Shown here piece by piece: positions 48,129-57,655 of a stretch of DNA of 64,000 nt. The stretch's first letter is position 1; every line of letters begins with the position of its first letter. The notes beneath the pieces were generated by a model that searched no databases, was not told the DNA's origin, and saw only the letters and a list, made by a program, of their open reading frames with translations. The DNA comes from Roseivivax sp. GX 12232 (GTDB lineage: Bacteria; Pseudomonadota; Alphaproteobacteria; Rhodobacterales; Rhodobacteraceae), in contig NZ_JAJSEC010000001.1 of the NCBI RefSeq assembly GCF_021272185.1, positions 558,001 through 622,000 of the forward strand, in the 5' to 3' direction. Made by a program: the position numbers and the translations under genes.

Positions 48129-48434
48129 TCAGCCTTTCATCACGTTGATGTCTTCCACCGCGATGGTGCCGCGGTTGCGGAAGAAGCAGACGAGGATCGC
48201 AAGACCGATCGCGGCCTCGGCGGCGGCGACGGTCAGCACGAAGAGCGTGAAGACCTGCCCGACGAGATCGCCGAGATGCGCCGAGAAGGCGACGAGATTG
48301 ATGTTCACGGCCAGGAGCATCAGCTCGATCGACATCAGCAGGATGATCACGTTCTTCCGGTTCAGGAAGAGCCCGAAGATGCCGATGACGAAGAGCACCG
48401 CCGCCACCGTCAGGTAATGTTCCAGTCCGATCAT
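48129..48434 (-). CDS. nuoK: NADH-quinone oxidoreductase subunit K
   Basis: A 101-residue three-helix membrane subunit. The two conserved membrane glutamates are visible in [17 protein letters not shown] (Glu36-like) and [14 protein letters not shown] (Glu72-like), both needed for proton translocation. Separated from nuoJ by a 144-bp spacer with a hairpin. Confidence 0.97.
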   Translation of the reverse strand: MIGLEHYLTVAAVLFVIGIFGLFLNRKNVIILLMSIELMLLAVNINLVAFSAHLGDLVGQVFTLFVLTVAAAEAAIGLAILVCFFRNRGTIAVEDINVMKG

Positions 48435-48551
48435 CTCGTCCCTCGTTCTGCGTCCCGGCGGCGGGGCGTCACTGCCGCGCGCGCCGGCCCGTCTGTCGGC
48501 CCCCGACCGGATCTTGCCGCCCGGCGCGGGGACATGCGTTGCACCAGTCCC

Positions 48552-48570
48552 GGGCCCGCCAATCGGGCCC
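48552..48570 (-). other. Intercistronic hairpin between nuoJ and nuoK
   Basis: GGGCCCG-CCAAT-CGGGCCC is a perfect 7-bp inverted repeat just after the nuoJ stop, without a T tract. Within an otherwise tight operon this 144-bp spacer is unusual and the hairpin may protect or process the mRNA. Confidence 0.4.
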
Positions 48571-48578
48571 GGCGGCGG

Positions 48579-49181
48579 TCAGAGGCCCTGCCCGGGCTTC
48601 ACGTCCTTCAGTTCCATCGCGGTCTTGGGATCGCGGTACATCTGCGCCAGCACGTCCTGCCGCTTGACGTCGGTCCGGTGCCGCAGGGTCAGGACGATCG
48701 CGCCGATCATGGCGACCAGCAGGATCAGCCCCGCGAGCTGGAACAGCAGGAAATACTCGTCGTAGAGAATGAGGCCCAGGGCCTCGGTGTTGTGCCGGCC
48801 CTCGGGCACCGCCTGGGCGATGTTGGCCGCCGCGGTGGGCGCGGTCTCCCAGGCGCCATAGGCGATCGAGAACTGCATCAGGATCACCACGGCGATCAGG
48901 AGCGCCAGCGGCACGTAGCGGGCCATCTCGGCCTTGAGCTCGGCGAAATCGACGTCGAGCATCATCACCACGAAGAGGAAGAGCACCGCCACGGCGCCGA
49001 CGTAGACGATGACCAGCAGCATCGCCACGAACTCCGCGCCCATCAGCACGAAGAGCCCCGCCGAGGACAGGAACGCCAGGATCAGCCAAAGCACCGAATG
49101 CACCGGGTTGCGGCTGATCACGGTGAACAGGCCCCCCGCGATGGTCGAAATGGCAAAGAGATAGAAGGCAAAGGCGCTCAT
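48579..49181 (-). CDS. nuoJ: NADH-quinone oxidoreductase subunit J
   Basis: A 200-residue membrane subunit with five helices; the third carries the conserved [20 protein letters not shown] segment, whose pi-bulge helps couple quinone chemistry to pumping. The C-terminus is hydrophilic ([18 protein letters not shown]). Its start overlaps the stop of the CMD-family gene by 4 bp (ATGA). Confidence 0.97.
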   Translation of the reverse strand: MSAFAFYLFAISTIAGGLFTVISRNPVHSVLWLILAFLSSAGLFVLMGAEFVAMLLVIVYVGAVAVLFLFVVMMLDVDFAELKAEMARYVPLALLIAVVILMQFSIAYGAWETAPTAAANIAQAVPEGRHNTEALGLILYDEYFLLFQLAGLILLVAMIGAIVLTLRHRTDVKRQDVLAQMYRDPKTAMELKDVKPGQGL

Positions 49182-49588
49182 GTCGTTTCGTCCTTTCCGT
49201 CCTCTTCCATGACCTGGCGCGCCAGCTCCATGGCGCGGGTCATGGCGGGAATGCCGGCGAACATCGACATCTGGGCGATGGTCTCGGCGATCTCGTCCTT
49301 GGTGGCCCCGGCCTCGAGCGCGTGGCGCACGTTCATCCGGAACGGTGTTTCTGCCTGTGCGCCTTGCATCGTCAGGCCGGCCAAGGTCAAGAGCAGGCGC
49401 GTCTTGGCGTCCAGGCCGTCCTGCGACATGCCCTTGCCGAAGGACATCTCCATGAAGTCCTTGGGCATCGTCGGCCAGAATTTCTCGAACTCGCGCACGT
49501 TGAAGGTCTCAAGCGCGGGATTCCAGCTTTTGGCCATCTCCTGCGCCTGGCGCATGAACAGTTCGAAGGGGTTCTGGCTATCGCTCAT
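49178..49588 (-). CDS. Carboxymuconolactone decarboxylase (CMD) family protein inside the nuo operon
   Basis: A 136-residue helical protein matching the CMD/PcaC family: [19 protein letters not shown], then [41 protein letters not shown]. The AhpD CxxC pair is absent (no cysteine in that helix), so it is not a peroxidase; the His of NVRHAL is kept. It overlaps nuoI upstream and nuoJ downstream by 4 bp each, so it is translated with complex I. Its role there is unknown. Confidence 0.85.
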   Translation of the reverse strand: MSDSQNPFELFMRQAQEMAKSWNPALETFNVREFEKFWPTMPKDFMEMSFGKGMSQDGLDAKTRLLLTLAGLTMQGAQAETPFRMNVRHALEAGATKDEIAETIAQMSMFAGIPAMTRAMELARQVMEEDGKDETT

Positions 49589-50079
49589 CTGTAGGGCGCG
49601 TCCAGTTCGAGGTTGCGGGCGATCTCGGCTTCCCAGCGTTCGCCGTTCTCGAGGAGCTTCTCCTTGTCGTAGTAAAGCTCCTCGCGGGTCTCGGTGGTGA
49701 ACTCGAAGTTCGGCCCCTCGACAATGGCATCCACCGGGCAGGCTTCCTGGCAGAAGCCGCAGTAGATGCACTTGGTCATGTCGATGTCGTAGCGGGTGGT
49801 CCGGCGCGAGCCGTCCTCGCGCGGTTCCGCGTCGATGGTGATCGCCTGGGCCGGGCAGACCGCCTCGCAGAGCTTGCAGGCGATGCAGCGTTCCTCGCCG
49901 TTGGGGTAGCGGCGCAGCGCGTGCTCGCCCCGGAAGCGCGGGCTCAGCGGGCCCTTTTCGTGCGGGTAGTTCACCGTGGCCTTGGGCCCGAAGAAATACT
50001 TCAGGCCGAGCTTCAGGCCCTGCCAGACATCGGAGAGCAGGAAGTAACTCGCGGCGCGGCTGTAATCCATCTTCGCCAT
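49585..50079 (-). CDS. nuoI: NADH-quinone oxidoreductase subunit I
   Basis: A 164-residue ferredoxin-like subunit carrying two [4Fe-4S] clusters (N6a and N6b): [12 protein letters not shown] and [12 protein letters not shown]. The N-terminal amphipathic helix attaches it to the membrane arm. Length and motifs fit bacterial NuoI/TYKY. Confidence 0.98.
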   Translation of the reverse strand: MAKMDYSRAASYFLLSDVWQGLKLGLKYFFGPKATVNYPHEKGPLSPRFRGEHALRRYPNGEERCIACKLCEAVCPAQAITIDAEPREDGSRRTTRYDIDMTKCIYCGFCQEACPVDAIVEGPNFEFTTETREELYYDKEKLLENGERWEAEIARNLELDAPYR

Positions 50080-50231
50080 GACGACTCCTTAGATCGATCC
50101 GCGTGTGACGCTTGTCTCAGCGGGCGGGACCGGGGCAATGCCCCGGTGGAATGAAAGGCGCCCCGCCCCGCCGGCCGGCCTTTCGGCGCGGGCGCGGGGC
50201 CGGGCATATGCGGGGGCGGCGGCCATGCGGC

Positions 50232-51269
50232 TCAGGCCCCGGTGGTCCAGCGGGCGAAGAGGCCCCAGAACCAGCCGAACTTGGCGGCGAAGGCCACGAA
50301 GACGACCCAGACCAGGCTGAAGGGCAGGAAGACCTTCCAGCCAAGGCGCATCAGCTGGTCGTAGCGGTAGCGCGGCGTGATCGCCTTCACCATCGCGAAG
50401 AGGAAGAAGAAGAACGTCATCTTCGCGACCATCCAGAGCGCCCCGTCGGGCAGGCCCGGGATCGGCGAGAGCCAGCCGCCGAAGAACAGCAGCGAGGTCA
50501 GCGCGCACATCAGGAAGATCGCGATGTATTCGCCGGCCATGAACAGCAGGAAGGGCGTCGAGGAATATTCCACCTGGTAGCCTGCCACCAGTTCGGACTC
50601 GGCCTCGGGCAGGTCGAAGGGCGGGCGGTTGGTCTCGGCCAGGCAGGAGATGAAGAACAGGAAGACCATCGGGAAATGCGGCAGCCAGTACCAGTTGAAG
50701 AACCCGTAGGATCCGTCCTGGGCGCGCACGATGTCGCCGAAGTTCATCGACCCGGTCGAGAGGATCACGCCGATGATGATCAGGCCGATCGACACCTCGT
50801 AGGAGATCATCTGCGCCGCCGAGCGCAGCGAGCCCAGGAAGGGATACTTCGAGTTCGAGGCCCAGCCACCCATGATCACGCCGTAGACCTCGAGCGAGGA
50901 GACCGCGAAGACATAGAGGATGGCGACATTGATGTCCGAGAGCACCCAGGTGTCGTTGAAGGGGATCACCGCCCAGGCGATCATTGCCAGCACGAAGGAG
51001 GTCAGCGGCGCCAGCATGAAGACCGTGCGGTCCGAGCCGGCGGGGATCACCACCTCCTTGACCACGTATTTCAGCGCGTCGGCGATGGTCTGCAGCAGGC
51101 CGAAGACGCCCACAACGTTGGGGCCGCGGCGCATCTGCACCGCCGCCCAGATCTTCCGGTCGCCGTAGACCAGGAAAAGCAGCGAGACCATCACGAAGGT
51201 CACCACCGCGAGGCACTGGGCGACAATGATCAGGGCTGTGCCTCCGGTGGACATCATGAAGTCAGACAT
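50232..51269 (-). CDS. nuoH: NADH-quinone oxidoreductase subunit H
   Basis: A 345-residue membrane subunit that forms the quinone site with NuoB and NuoD. Conserved parts: [22 protein letters not shown], the acidic loop [26 protein letters not shown] cut by helices, and [18 protein letters not shown]. Eight helices. A 152-bp gap separates it from nuoI; an in-frame ATG at 51257 is an alternative start. Confidence 0.98.
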   Translation of the reverse strand: MSDFMMSTGGTALIIVAQCLAVVTFVMVSLLFLVYGDRKIWAAVQMRRGPNVVGVFGLLQTIADALKYVVKEVVIPAGSDRTVFMLAPLTSFVLAMIAWAVIPFNDTWVLSDINVAILYVFAVSSLEVYGVIMGGWASNSKYPFLGSLRSAAQMISYEVSIGLIIIGVILSTGSMNFGDIVRAQDGSYGFFNWYWLPHFPMVFLFFISCLAETNRPPFDLPEAESELVAGYQVEYSSTPFLLFMAGEYIAIFLMCALTSLLFFGGWLSPIPGLPDGALWMVAKMTFFFFLFAMVKAITPRYRYDQLMRLGWKVFLPFSLVWVVFVAFAAKFGWFWGLFARWTTGA

Positions 51270-51276
51270 CGGGTCC

Positions 51277-51687
51277 TCACACCATCGGTATTCCGTTTTC
51301 CGCGCAGGCGGCGGCTGTCACTTCGGCGTCGATCGTGAACCGCCCGCGGGGCAGCGCTGGCGAGATGGTGTAAACCGCATCTGCGCGCCAGAGACCACCC
51401 TCTTCCTCGACATTTGTTCGCAAATGCCGCGCAAAACCGTAGCCCCGGATCAGCGCGTATTGCGATGCGGCACATTCGGCGTAGGCCTCGACGTCCGCGG
51501 AGCCCCGCGCGCCGCGCATCTCCACCAGGAACTGCACCAGGTCCCCGTCGAGGAGCCGCGTTTCGATTCCCTCGTACTCGGGCGCGAAGGGCGCGCCGTC
51601 ACCGCGCTCGCCGGTTGGTGCACAGGCCGCCAGGGCGGCGGCCTGCAAGAGGGCGGCGACGCGGAGGACGGCGGTCAAGCGCGTCAC
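51277..51687 (-). CDS. Small lipoprotein between nuoG and nuoH
   Basis: A 136-residue predicted lipoprotein: GTG start overlapping the nuoG stop (GTGA), signal [22 protein letters not shown] with lipobox LAAC. The mature domain ([35 protein letters not shown]) looks like a small alpha-beta fold with four cysteines. No family recognised. Position inside nuo suggests an assembly or envelope accessory role, untested. Confidence 0.78.
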   Translation of the reverse strand: MTRLTAVLRVAALLQAAALAACAPTGERGDGAPFAPEYEGIETRLLDGDLVQFLVEMRGARGSADVEAYAECAASQYALIRGYGFARHLRTNVEEEGGLWRADAVYTISPALPRGRFTIDAEVTAAACAENGIPMV

Positions 51688-53705
51688 TCCGCCGCGATTT
51701 GCGTCTCTTTGCGCGCCTTCGCGTTGGCGCTGAGTTCGGCCATGAGCTGGCTGGCGCGGGCGATCGGGTTGGTCAGGTAGAAGTCCCGGATCGCGCGGCC
51801 GAAGGCCCCGGAGCCGAGCGATCCGCCCGCCTCGACCTTCTGCCAGTCGTTCGAGGGCACCCGGTCGATCTCGGCCAGATGCGGCACCGCCTTGACCAGG
51901 TCCGAGCGCAGCTCGGCCAGGCTGTCGAAGGGCAGCTGCCGGCCCGCCTCGGCCGAGAGCGCGCGCAGGATGGCCCAGTTCTCCTTGGCCTGGCCCGGCG
52001 CGAAGCCGGCGCGCAGCGCGAGCTGCGGGCGGCCCTCGGTGTTGACGAAGAGGCCCTGCTCTTCGGTGTAGGCCGCGCCCGGCAGGATCACGTCGGCGCG
52101 ATGCGCGCCGCGGTCGCCGTGGCTGCCCTGGTAGATCACGAAGGGCCCCTCGGCGATCTCGATCTCGTCGGCGCCGAGGTTGTAGACCACATCCGCCCCG
52201 TCGAGCGCCGCGGTCACGCCGCCCTCGGTCACGGCCCCCACGTCGAGCGCGCCGACCCGGCCGGCGGCGGTGTGCAGCACCAGGAGCTTGGCGTTCTGCG
52301 CCTCGCAAAGGGCCATGGCCTCGGCCAGGACCGCCGCGCCGTCGTCGCCGGTAAGCGCCGCCTGGCCCAGGATGACCAGCGCCTCGCCGTCTTCGGCGGG
52401 CTTGGCGGCCTTCACGGCCTCCTGCAGCGCCGCGCGGTCGGTGCCGGCGTGGGTGTAGTCGAAGGTCAGGTCCACGGCCTCGCCGATCAGGCGCACATCG
52501 GCGCCCAGCGACCAGGCCTTGCGGATGCGCGCGTTCAGCACCGGTGCCTCGACCGAGGGGTCGGCGCCGATGATGGTCACCGCGCGGGCCTCGTCGATGT
52601 CCTCGATGGCGGCGGTGCCGACATAGCCCGAACGGTTTCCCGCGGGCAGCTTGGCGCCGTCGGTGCGGCATTCGGTGGTGCCGCCGAAGCTCTCGACCAG
52701 GGACTTCAGCGCATAGGCGGCCTCGGTCGGGGCGAGATCGCCCACCAGGCCCGCGACCTTCTTGGCGCCCTTCAGCGCCTCGGCGGCCTTCTCCAGCGCC
52801 TCGGGCCAGGTGGCCGCGCGCAGCTTGCCGTTCTCGCGGACGAAGGGCTTGTCGAGACGCTGGCGCTTCAGCCCGTCCCAGACGAAGCGCGTCTTGTCCG
52901 AGATCCATTCCTCGTTGGTGCCGTCATGGTTGCGCGGCAGGAAGCGCATGACCTCGCGGCCCTTGGTGTCGACCCGGATCGAGGAGCCGAGCGCGTCCAT
53001 GACGTCGATCGACTCGGTCTTGGTCAGCTCCCAGGGGCGGGCGGTGAAGGCATAGGGGCGCGAGACCAGCGCGCCGACCGGGCAGAGGTCGATGATGTTG
53101 CCCTGCAGGTTCGAGTTCAGCGTCTCGCCCAGGTAGGAGGTGATCTCCGCATCCTCGCCGCGGCCGGTCTGGCCCATCTGGGTGATGCCCGCCACCTCGG
53201 TGGTGAAGCGCACGCAGCGGGTGCAGGAGATGCAGCGGGTCATATGGGTCTCGACCAACGGGCCGAGGTCGAGGTCCTCGACGGCGCGCTTGGGCTCGCG
53301 GTAGCGCGAGAAGTCGACGCCGTAGGCCATGGCCTGGTCCTGCAGGTCGCATTCGCCACCCTGGTCGCAGATCGGGCAGTCGAGCGGGTGGTTGATGAGC
53401 AGGAACTCCATCACCCCTTCCCGCGCCTTCTTCACCATGGGCGAATTCGTGCGGACCTGCGGCGGCTGGCCTTCGGGGCCGGGACGCAGGTCACGGACCT
53501 GCATCGCGCAGGAGGCGGCCGGCTTCGGCGGGCCGCCCACGACCTCGACAAGGCACATCCGGCAGTTCCCGGCGATCGACAGGCGCTCGTGGTAGCAGAA
53601 ACGCGGGATCTCGCGTCCGGCTTCCTCGCAGGCCTGCAGGAGCGTCATCGCCCCGTCCACCTCGATTTCCTGACCGTCGATGCTGATCTTGCGGAGGTCT
53701 GACAT
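51684..53705 (-). CDS. nuoG: NADH-quinone oxidoreductase subunit G
   Basis: A 673-residue peripheral-arm subunit. Iron-sulfur ligands: [2Fe-2S] Cys37, Cys48, Cys51 and Cys66; N5 [15 protein letters not shown]4 CISCTRC with later CPVGAL. A molybdopterin-oxidoreductase-like domain without cofactor follows. It lacks the extra N7 cluster cysteines of E. coli NuoG, as usual for alphaproteobacteria and mitochondria. Confidence 0.97.
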   Translation of the reverse strand: MSDLRKISIDGQEIEVDGAMTLLQACEEAGREIPRFCYHERLSIAGNCRMCLVEVVGGPPKPAASCAMQVRDLRPGPEGQPPQVRTNSPMVKKAREGVMEFLLINHPLDCPICDQGGECDLQDQAMAYGVDFSRYREPKRAVEDLDLGPLVETHMTRCISCTRCVRFTTEVAGITQMGQTGRGEDAEITSYLGETLNSNLQGNIIDLCPVGALVSRPYAFTARPWELTKTESIDVMDALGSSIRVDTKGREVMRFLPRNHDGTNEEWISDKTRFVWDGLKRQRLDKPFVRENGKLRAATWPEALEKAAEALKGAKKVAGLVGDLAPTEAAYALKSLVESFGGTTECRTDGAKLPAGNRSGYVGTAAIEDIDEARAVTIIGADPSVEAPVLNARIRKAWSLGADVRLIGEAVDLTFDYTHAGTDRAALQEAVKAAKPAEDGEALVILGQAALTGDDGAAVLAEAMALCEAQNAKLLVLHTAAGRVGALDVGAVTEGGVTAALDGADVVYNLGADEIEIAEGPFVIYQGSHGDRGAHRADVILPGAAYTEEQGLFVNTEGRPQLALRAGFAPGQAKENWAILRALSAEAGRQLPFDSLAELRSDLVKAVPHLAEIDRVPSNDWQKVEAGGSLGSGAFGRAIRDFYLTNPIARASQLMAELSANAKARKETQIAAE

Positions 53706-53714
53706 CGTCTCGTC

Positions 53715-54125
53715 TCACCTTTCCCTGAGAAGGACGCCGATCTGGCTGCCCCTCGCTATTTCCTCGCGGCCCAAGGTGCAATAGGCGCTGTCCCGTTCCG
53801 GGTCCAGTCCGCGCTGCCGCATCAGGGCCTCGCCGCGCCTGCGCATCCGCGCCTTCTCCTCGTCCGAGGTCACGTAGTCCTCGATTTCCTCGTCGCTATA
53901 GCCCAGGCCCTTGGCCTTGCTTTCCAGCGCGTTGATCGTCGTCCAGGCCTTGAACATCCGCGCGTCGATGCTCTCGCAGCGTTTGCGCACCTGGTCGGCG
54001 ATGGCGATCATCAGGAGCGGATCGTCGATCTCGCTGACCTGGCTGAGTGGCGGTTTGCCCTGGGCCCCGGCGGCGCCCGCGCCGAAGACGGCCAGCGTGG
54101 CCACCGTCAGGATCATGCGTCGCAT
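53715..54125 (-). CDS. DUF5333 family secreted protein
   Basis: A 136-residue exported protein: signal peptide MRRMILTVATLAVFGAGAAGAQ, then a helical domain with two cysteines (VRKRCESIDARMFKAWTTIN; RDSAYCTLGREEIARGSQIG). It fits the DUF5333 family, which I recall from Rhodobacterales nuo loci. Nine bp before nuoG. Likely periplasmic; function unknown. Confidence 0.8.
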   Translation of the reverse strand: MRRMILTVATLAVFGAGAAGAQGKPPLSQVSEIDDPLLMIAIADQVRKRCESIDARMFKAWTTINALESKAKGLGYSDEEIEDYVTSDEEKARMRRRGEALMRQRGLDPERDSAYCTLGREEIARGSQIGVLLRER

Positions 54126-54268
54126 TGTCTCTCTCCTTGTGTCCGCCGGCCGCCTGCGGCGGCCGTCTGGGCAAAGAGATGGGGCGTTTCCGTCCCGTTA
54201 TCCAATAGCCGAGGGCGCCTCGGCCGGGCCTTGCCGATCACCCTTTCGACAGGGGCCTTGGCCGGGCC

Positions 54269-54595
54269 TCAGCCCTCCTCGATGCAGGTGCCGCGCAGGA
54301 CCAGGCGGTCGCCGTCGCGCGGCAGCGCCTCGGGCGGGGTGCCCTCGGGGATCGTGTAGTCGATCACCGAGGTGCCGAGGAAATGGATGCAGTGCTGCAT
54401 CGCCTCGTGGCGCGCCGCGGCGGCCGCGCCCGACACGCCCTTGGAGACCGGCCCGGCGGTCGCGGTGAAATTCGCCCGGTCCTTGGCCGGGGCCGAGACA
54501 TTCGCGCGGTAGAACTCGCCGTTGAAGGCCACCCGGTCGGAGCCGCAGGAGGCCAGCAGCATCGCCGCCAGGGGGATCAACACACAGGCTCGCAT
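54269..54595 (-). CDS. Small lipoprotein in the nuo operon
   Basis: A 108-residue predicted lipoprotein (signal MRACVLIPLAAMLLASC, lipobox LASC, Cys17). The mature part FNGEFYRANVSAPAKDRANFTATAGPVSK and ARHEAMQHCIHFLGTSVIDYT suggests a compact alpha-beta domain with two more cysteines. GGAG lies before the ATG. A 143-bp spacer separates it from the DUF5333 gene. No family recognised. Confidence 0.75.
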   Translation of the reverse strand: MRACVLIPLAAMLLASCGSDRVAFNGEFYRANVSAPAKDRANFTATAGPVSKGVSGAAAAARHEAMQHCIHFLGTSVIDYTIPEGTPPEALPRDGDRLVLRGTCIEEG

Positions 54596-54682
54596 CACGT
54601 CACTCCAATCGCCGCTGTCGCGGGCTGTTGTCGCCGCTCGGGCGGAGAATCTCAAGCCTTCCGGGGCCCGGCCGCCCATCGC

Positions 54683-55105
54683 TCAGAAAAGGAGCGTACC
54701 GGCCGCCAGCAGGCCCAGCAGGATCGTCATGGCCGACTGGAAGATATAGGCGAAGGTGCGCGGTCCGAACTCGTTCTTGCCGATGCCGGGCACGTAGCAG
54801 GCCACCACGCCGAGCCGCGCCAGAAGTCCGAGCGAGGCAAGCAGGTTCACCCAGAAGGGAGAGGCCCCCGCCAGCACCGCCGCCACCACCGCCGCGGCGA
54901 AGGGGCCCATGCTGTCGACCGAGTTGTGATAGCTGCGGAAAAGCCGGAAGACCGGGTCGTCGTAATTGACCGGCGGCACGGTGCCCGGCGCATGGCCCGC
55001 CTTGGAAAGCCGCGGCGCGAGCAGCGCGCTCAGCACCTGGCAGAGCACCGCGAAAAGCGCCACCGACATGAGCGCGTGGGAATAGGCGGCCAGCGTCTCG
55101 GTCAT
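54683..55105 (-). CDS. MAPEG family membrane protein
   Basis: A 140-residue four-helix membrane protein of the MAPEG family (eicosanoid/glutathione metabolism relatives). The signature FRSYHNSVDSMGPFAAAVV corresponds to the family's RxxxNxxE-like motif on helix 2, and ARLGVVACYVPGIG to helix 3. Bacterial members are largely uncharacterised. Placed between nuoF and a lipoprotein; probably co-transcribed. Confidence 0.85.
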   Translation of the reverse strand: MTETLAAYSHALMSVALFAVLCQVLSALLAPRLSKAGHAPGTVPPVNYDDPVFRLFRSYHNSVDSMGPFAAAVVAAVLAGASPFWVNLLASLGLLARLGVVACYVPGIGKNEFGPRTFAYIFQSAMTILLGLLAAGTLLF

Positions 55106-55184
55106 CGGGCGTCGTCCTTCTGTGGCAGCCGCCGGGTCGGGCCCGGCGCCGGAAAGCGGGCCCCCTGAGGGACCCGGCGGGGGA

Positions 55185-56483
55185 TCACTCGGCGGCCATC
55201 ACCGTGGCGGTGCGGCCCGAGCGCTTGTGCTTGATGCGGTCCTCGATCTCGTCGCGGAAGTTGCGGATCAGGCCCTGGATCGGCCAGGCCGCCGCATCGC
55301 CGAGCGCGCAGATCGTGTGGCCCTCGACCTGCTTGGTCACGTCGAGCAGCATGTCGATCTCCTCGACCTCGGCCTCGCCGTGGACCAGACGCTCCATCAC
55401 CCGCATCATCCAGCCGGTGCCCTCGCGGCAGGGCGTGCACTGGCCGCAGCTCTCGTGCTTGTAGAACTTCGCCAGCCGCCAGATCGCCTTGATGACGTCG
55501 GTGGACTGATCCATCACGATCACCGCCGCGGTGCCGAGACCCGACCGCTGCTCGCGCAGGTAGTCGAAGTCCATGATCGCGTCCTTCATCTCTTCGCCGC
55601 GGATGCAGGGCACGGAGGAGCCGCCGGGGATCACCGCCTTGAGGTTGTCCCAGCCGCCGCGGATGCCGCCGCAATGGGTCTCGATCAGCTCCTCGAAGGA
55701 GATCGACATGGCCTCTTCGACGACGCAGGGGTTGTTCACATGCCCCGAGATCGCGAAGACCTTGGTGCCGGCGTTGTTCGGACGCCCGAAGGAGGAGAAC
55801 CAGTCCGAGCCGCGGCGCAGGATGGTCGGCACCACTGCGATCGACTCGACGTTGTTCACCGTGGTCGGGCAGCCGTAAAGGCCCGCGCCCGCCGGGAAGG
55901 GCGGCTTCATGCGCGGCATGCCCTTCTTGCCCTCGAGGCTCTCGATCAGGGCGGTTTCCTCGCCGCAGATATAGGCCCCTGCCCCGTGGGTCAGGTAGAT
56001 GTCGAAGTCCCAGCCCGAGCCGGCGGCGTTCTTGCCGACGAGACCCGCGTCATAGGCCTCGTTGATGGCGCGCTGCAGGGCTTCCTTCTCGCGGATGTAT
56101 TCGCCGCGGATGTAGATGTAGCAGGCATGGGCCTGCATCGCGAAAGAGGCGATCAGGCAGCCCTCGATCAGCGTGTGCGGATCATGTCGCATGATCTCGC
56201 GGTCCTTGCAGGTGCCGGGCTCCGATTCGTCGGCGTTGACGACCAGATAGGCCGGGCGCCCGTCGCTTTCCTTGGGCATGAAGGACCACTTCAGCCCGGT
56301 CGGGAAGCCCGCGCCGCCGCGGCCGCGCAGACCCGAGGCCTTCATCTCCTCGACGATCCAGTCGCGCCCCTTCTTGATGATGTCGGCGGTGCCGTCCCAA
56401 TGGCCGCGCGCCTGCGCGCCCTTCAGGGAACGGTCGTGCATCCCGTAGAGGTTGGTGAAGATCCGGTCCTGATCCTGCAGCAT
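55185..56483 (-). CDS. nuoF: NADH-quinone oxidoreductase subunit F
   Basis: A 432-residue NADH- and FMN-binding subunit at the entry of complex I. NADH/FMN site [16 protein letters not shown] and [18 protein letters not shown]3 [4Fe-4S] ligands [16 protein letters not shown] plus the Cys in [12 protein letters not shown]. Length is normal. Separated from the MAPEG gene by 79 bp and from DUF5337 by 3 bp. Confidence 0.98.
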   Translation of the reverse strand: MLQDQDRIFTNLYGMHDRSLKGAQARGHWDGTADIIKKGRDWIVEEMKASGLRGRGGAGFPTGLKWSFMPKESDGRPAYLVVNADESEPGTCKDREIMRHDPHTLIEGCLIASFAMQAHACYIYIRGEYIREKEALQRAINEAYDAGLVGKNAAGSGWDFDIYLTHGAGAYICGEETALIESLEGKKGMPRMKPPFPAGAGLYGCPTTVNNVESIAVVPTILRRGSDWFSSFGRPNNAGTKVFAISGHVNNPCVVEEAMSISFEELIETHCGGIRGGWDNLKAVIPGGSSVPCIRGEEMKDAIMDFDYLREQRSGLGTAAVIVMDQSTDVIKAIWRLAKFYKHESCGQCTPCREGTGWMMRVMERLVHGEAEVEEIDMLLDVTKQVEGHTICALGDAAAWPIQGLIRNFRDEIEDRIKHKRSGRTATVMAAE

Positions 56484-56486
56484 CTC

Positions 56487-56702
56487 TCAGTCCTTGTTCT
56501 TCTGGCGGTCCCGCCAGAGGCCATAGATCAAAAATATCGCGTATCCGAAGGCCGCCAAGGCGGCGAGATCGAAGAACGCGCGGGTGCGCAGGCTCCAGCC
56601 CATCTGCACCCCGAGGGCGGTGGCCGCGATCCAGAACAGCCCGGTTCCGGCAATGAGCAGGGCGATCGCCCGCCCGCGCCGTGCCTGGTTTTCGCTCTGC
56701 AT
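56487..56702 (-). CDS. DUF5337 family small membrane protein
   Basis: A 71-residue protein with two transmembrane helices (AIALLIAGTGLFWIAATALG and FFDLAALAAFGYAIFLIYGLW) and a charged tail RDRQKNKD. It fits the DUF5337 family, small proteins of Rhodobacterales nuo operons. Three bp from nuoF, so co-translated. It might act as a supernumerary subunit or assembly aid; no evidence either way. Confidence 0.82.
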   Translation of the reverse strand: MQSENQARRGRAIALLIAGTGLFWIAATALGVQMGWSLRTRAFFDLAALAAFGYAIFLIYGLWRDRQKNKD

Positions 56703-56720
56703 CGCGGCCTCCGGCCCGGG

Positions 56721-57584
56721 TTAGTACACGTCGCCCTTGTCGACGCGCTTGGAGAACTCGGTGTCGCCGCCCGAGGCCAGGATCTTGGCCTGCGCCACCC
56801 AGTCGTCGCGGGTGACCCGGCCCTTGAAGCCGGTGAGGTTCTGGTTGACCCAGTTGACCTCTTCCTCGGTCCAGCCGGCGATCTGGTCGAAGTGGTAGAA
56901 GCCGAACTCGTTCAGGGTCTTCTCCAGCTTCGGCCCGACGCCCTTGATCTCCTTGAGGTTGTCGGGCTTGCCGTCACGCGCGCCCGACAGCGTCTCGGGT
57001 TTGGTTTGCGGGGCCTCGGGATCGAGGCTCTGGGTGGTGCGGGCCTCCTTGTCGGCGCCGGCCTCGGCGCCATGGGCGATGGGCTGGCCCTGCGCGGGGC
57101 CCGTCTCGCCGCCCTCGCCCTTGTAGCTCCAGTTGCCCTTGCGCTCCGAGAGGTCCTTTTGTCCCGGCAGCTCCTTCGAGGGCTTGACCCCGCCGGCCTC
57201 GCTGCCGGTCTTGGTGCCGGCCTGGGCGGCGCCCGCGGCGGCCGGGGCCGCGGCGGCGGCGGCAGGCTGGGCCGCGGGGGCAGAGGGCGCCTCGGTGCTG
57301 CCCGGGGTCACCCCGGCGCTGCCCGGCGTCACGCCCGCGGTGCCCGGCGTCTTCGGCCCGCGCTCGGAGCCCGGCGTCACCTCGCCCGGGCGGGTCAGCG
57401 GGGCGCAGAACATCCAGCTGAACAGAAAGCCGAGGAACACGAAGGACAGCCCGCCCAGGAAGATCGACCCGATCCACCCGGTGCTGCCCACGACGAGCAA
57501 CATCACGAAGGTCACGAAGCCGACCCCCGCCGCAAGAGCCCAGCATCCCGTCTGGCAGCTCACCGTGTTCCGTTCTGCACTCAT
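56721..57584 (-). CDS. Membrane-anchored protein with NuoE-like C-terminal helix-hairpin-helix domain
   Basis: A 287-residue protein. Two N-terminal transmembrane helices (residues 13-60), then a low-complexity linker with heptad repeats of the type AGVTPGS and Ala/Pro runs, and finally (209-287) a domain starting LKEIKGVGPKLEKTLNEFG that has a helix-hairpin-helix GVGPKL motif. The same domain ends NuoE, encoded just upstream, at roughly three-quarters identity. It may bind or stage NuoE at the membrane. Co-transcribed within nuo. Confidence 0.82.
   Translation of the reverse strand: MSAERNTVSCQTGCWALAAGVGFVTFVMLLVVGSTGWIGSIFLGGLSFVFLGFLFSWMFCAPLTRPGEVTPGSERGPKTPGTAGVTPGSAGVTPGSTEAPSAPAAQPAAAAAAPAAAGAAQAGTKTGSEAGGVKPSKELPGQKDLSERKGNWSYKGEGGETGPAQGQPIAHGAEAGADKEARTTQSLDPEAPQTKPETLSGARDGKPDNLKEIKGVGPKLEKTLNEFGFYHFDQIAGWTEEEVNWVNQNLTGFKGRVTRDDWVAQAKILASGGDTEFSKRVDKGDVY
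57298..57360. repeat. Three 21-bp in-frame repeats in the linker of the HhH protein
   Basis: Units begin at 57298, 57319 and 57340 (CTGCCCGGGGTCACC, CTGCCCGGCGTCACG, GTGCCCGGCGTCTTC), encoding Pro/Thr/Gly-rich heptapeptides. Copy number would change linker length without shifting frame. Confidence 0.8.
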
Positions 57585-57655
57585 GTTCTCACTCCCTGTC
57601 CGTGTTATTCGGGCGACACGACCCTTTCGTCGCCCTCTTTAACACGCCCAGAAGA

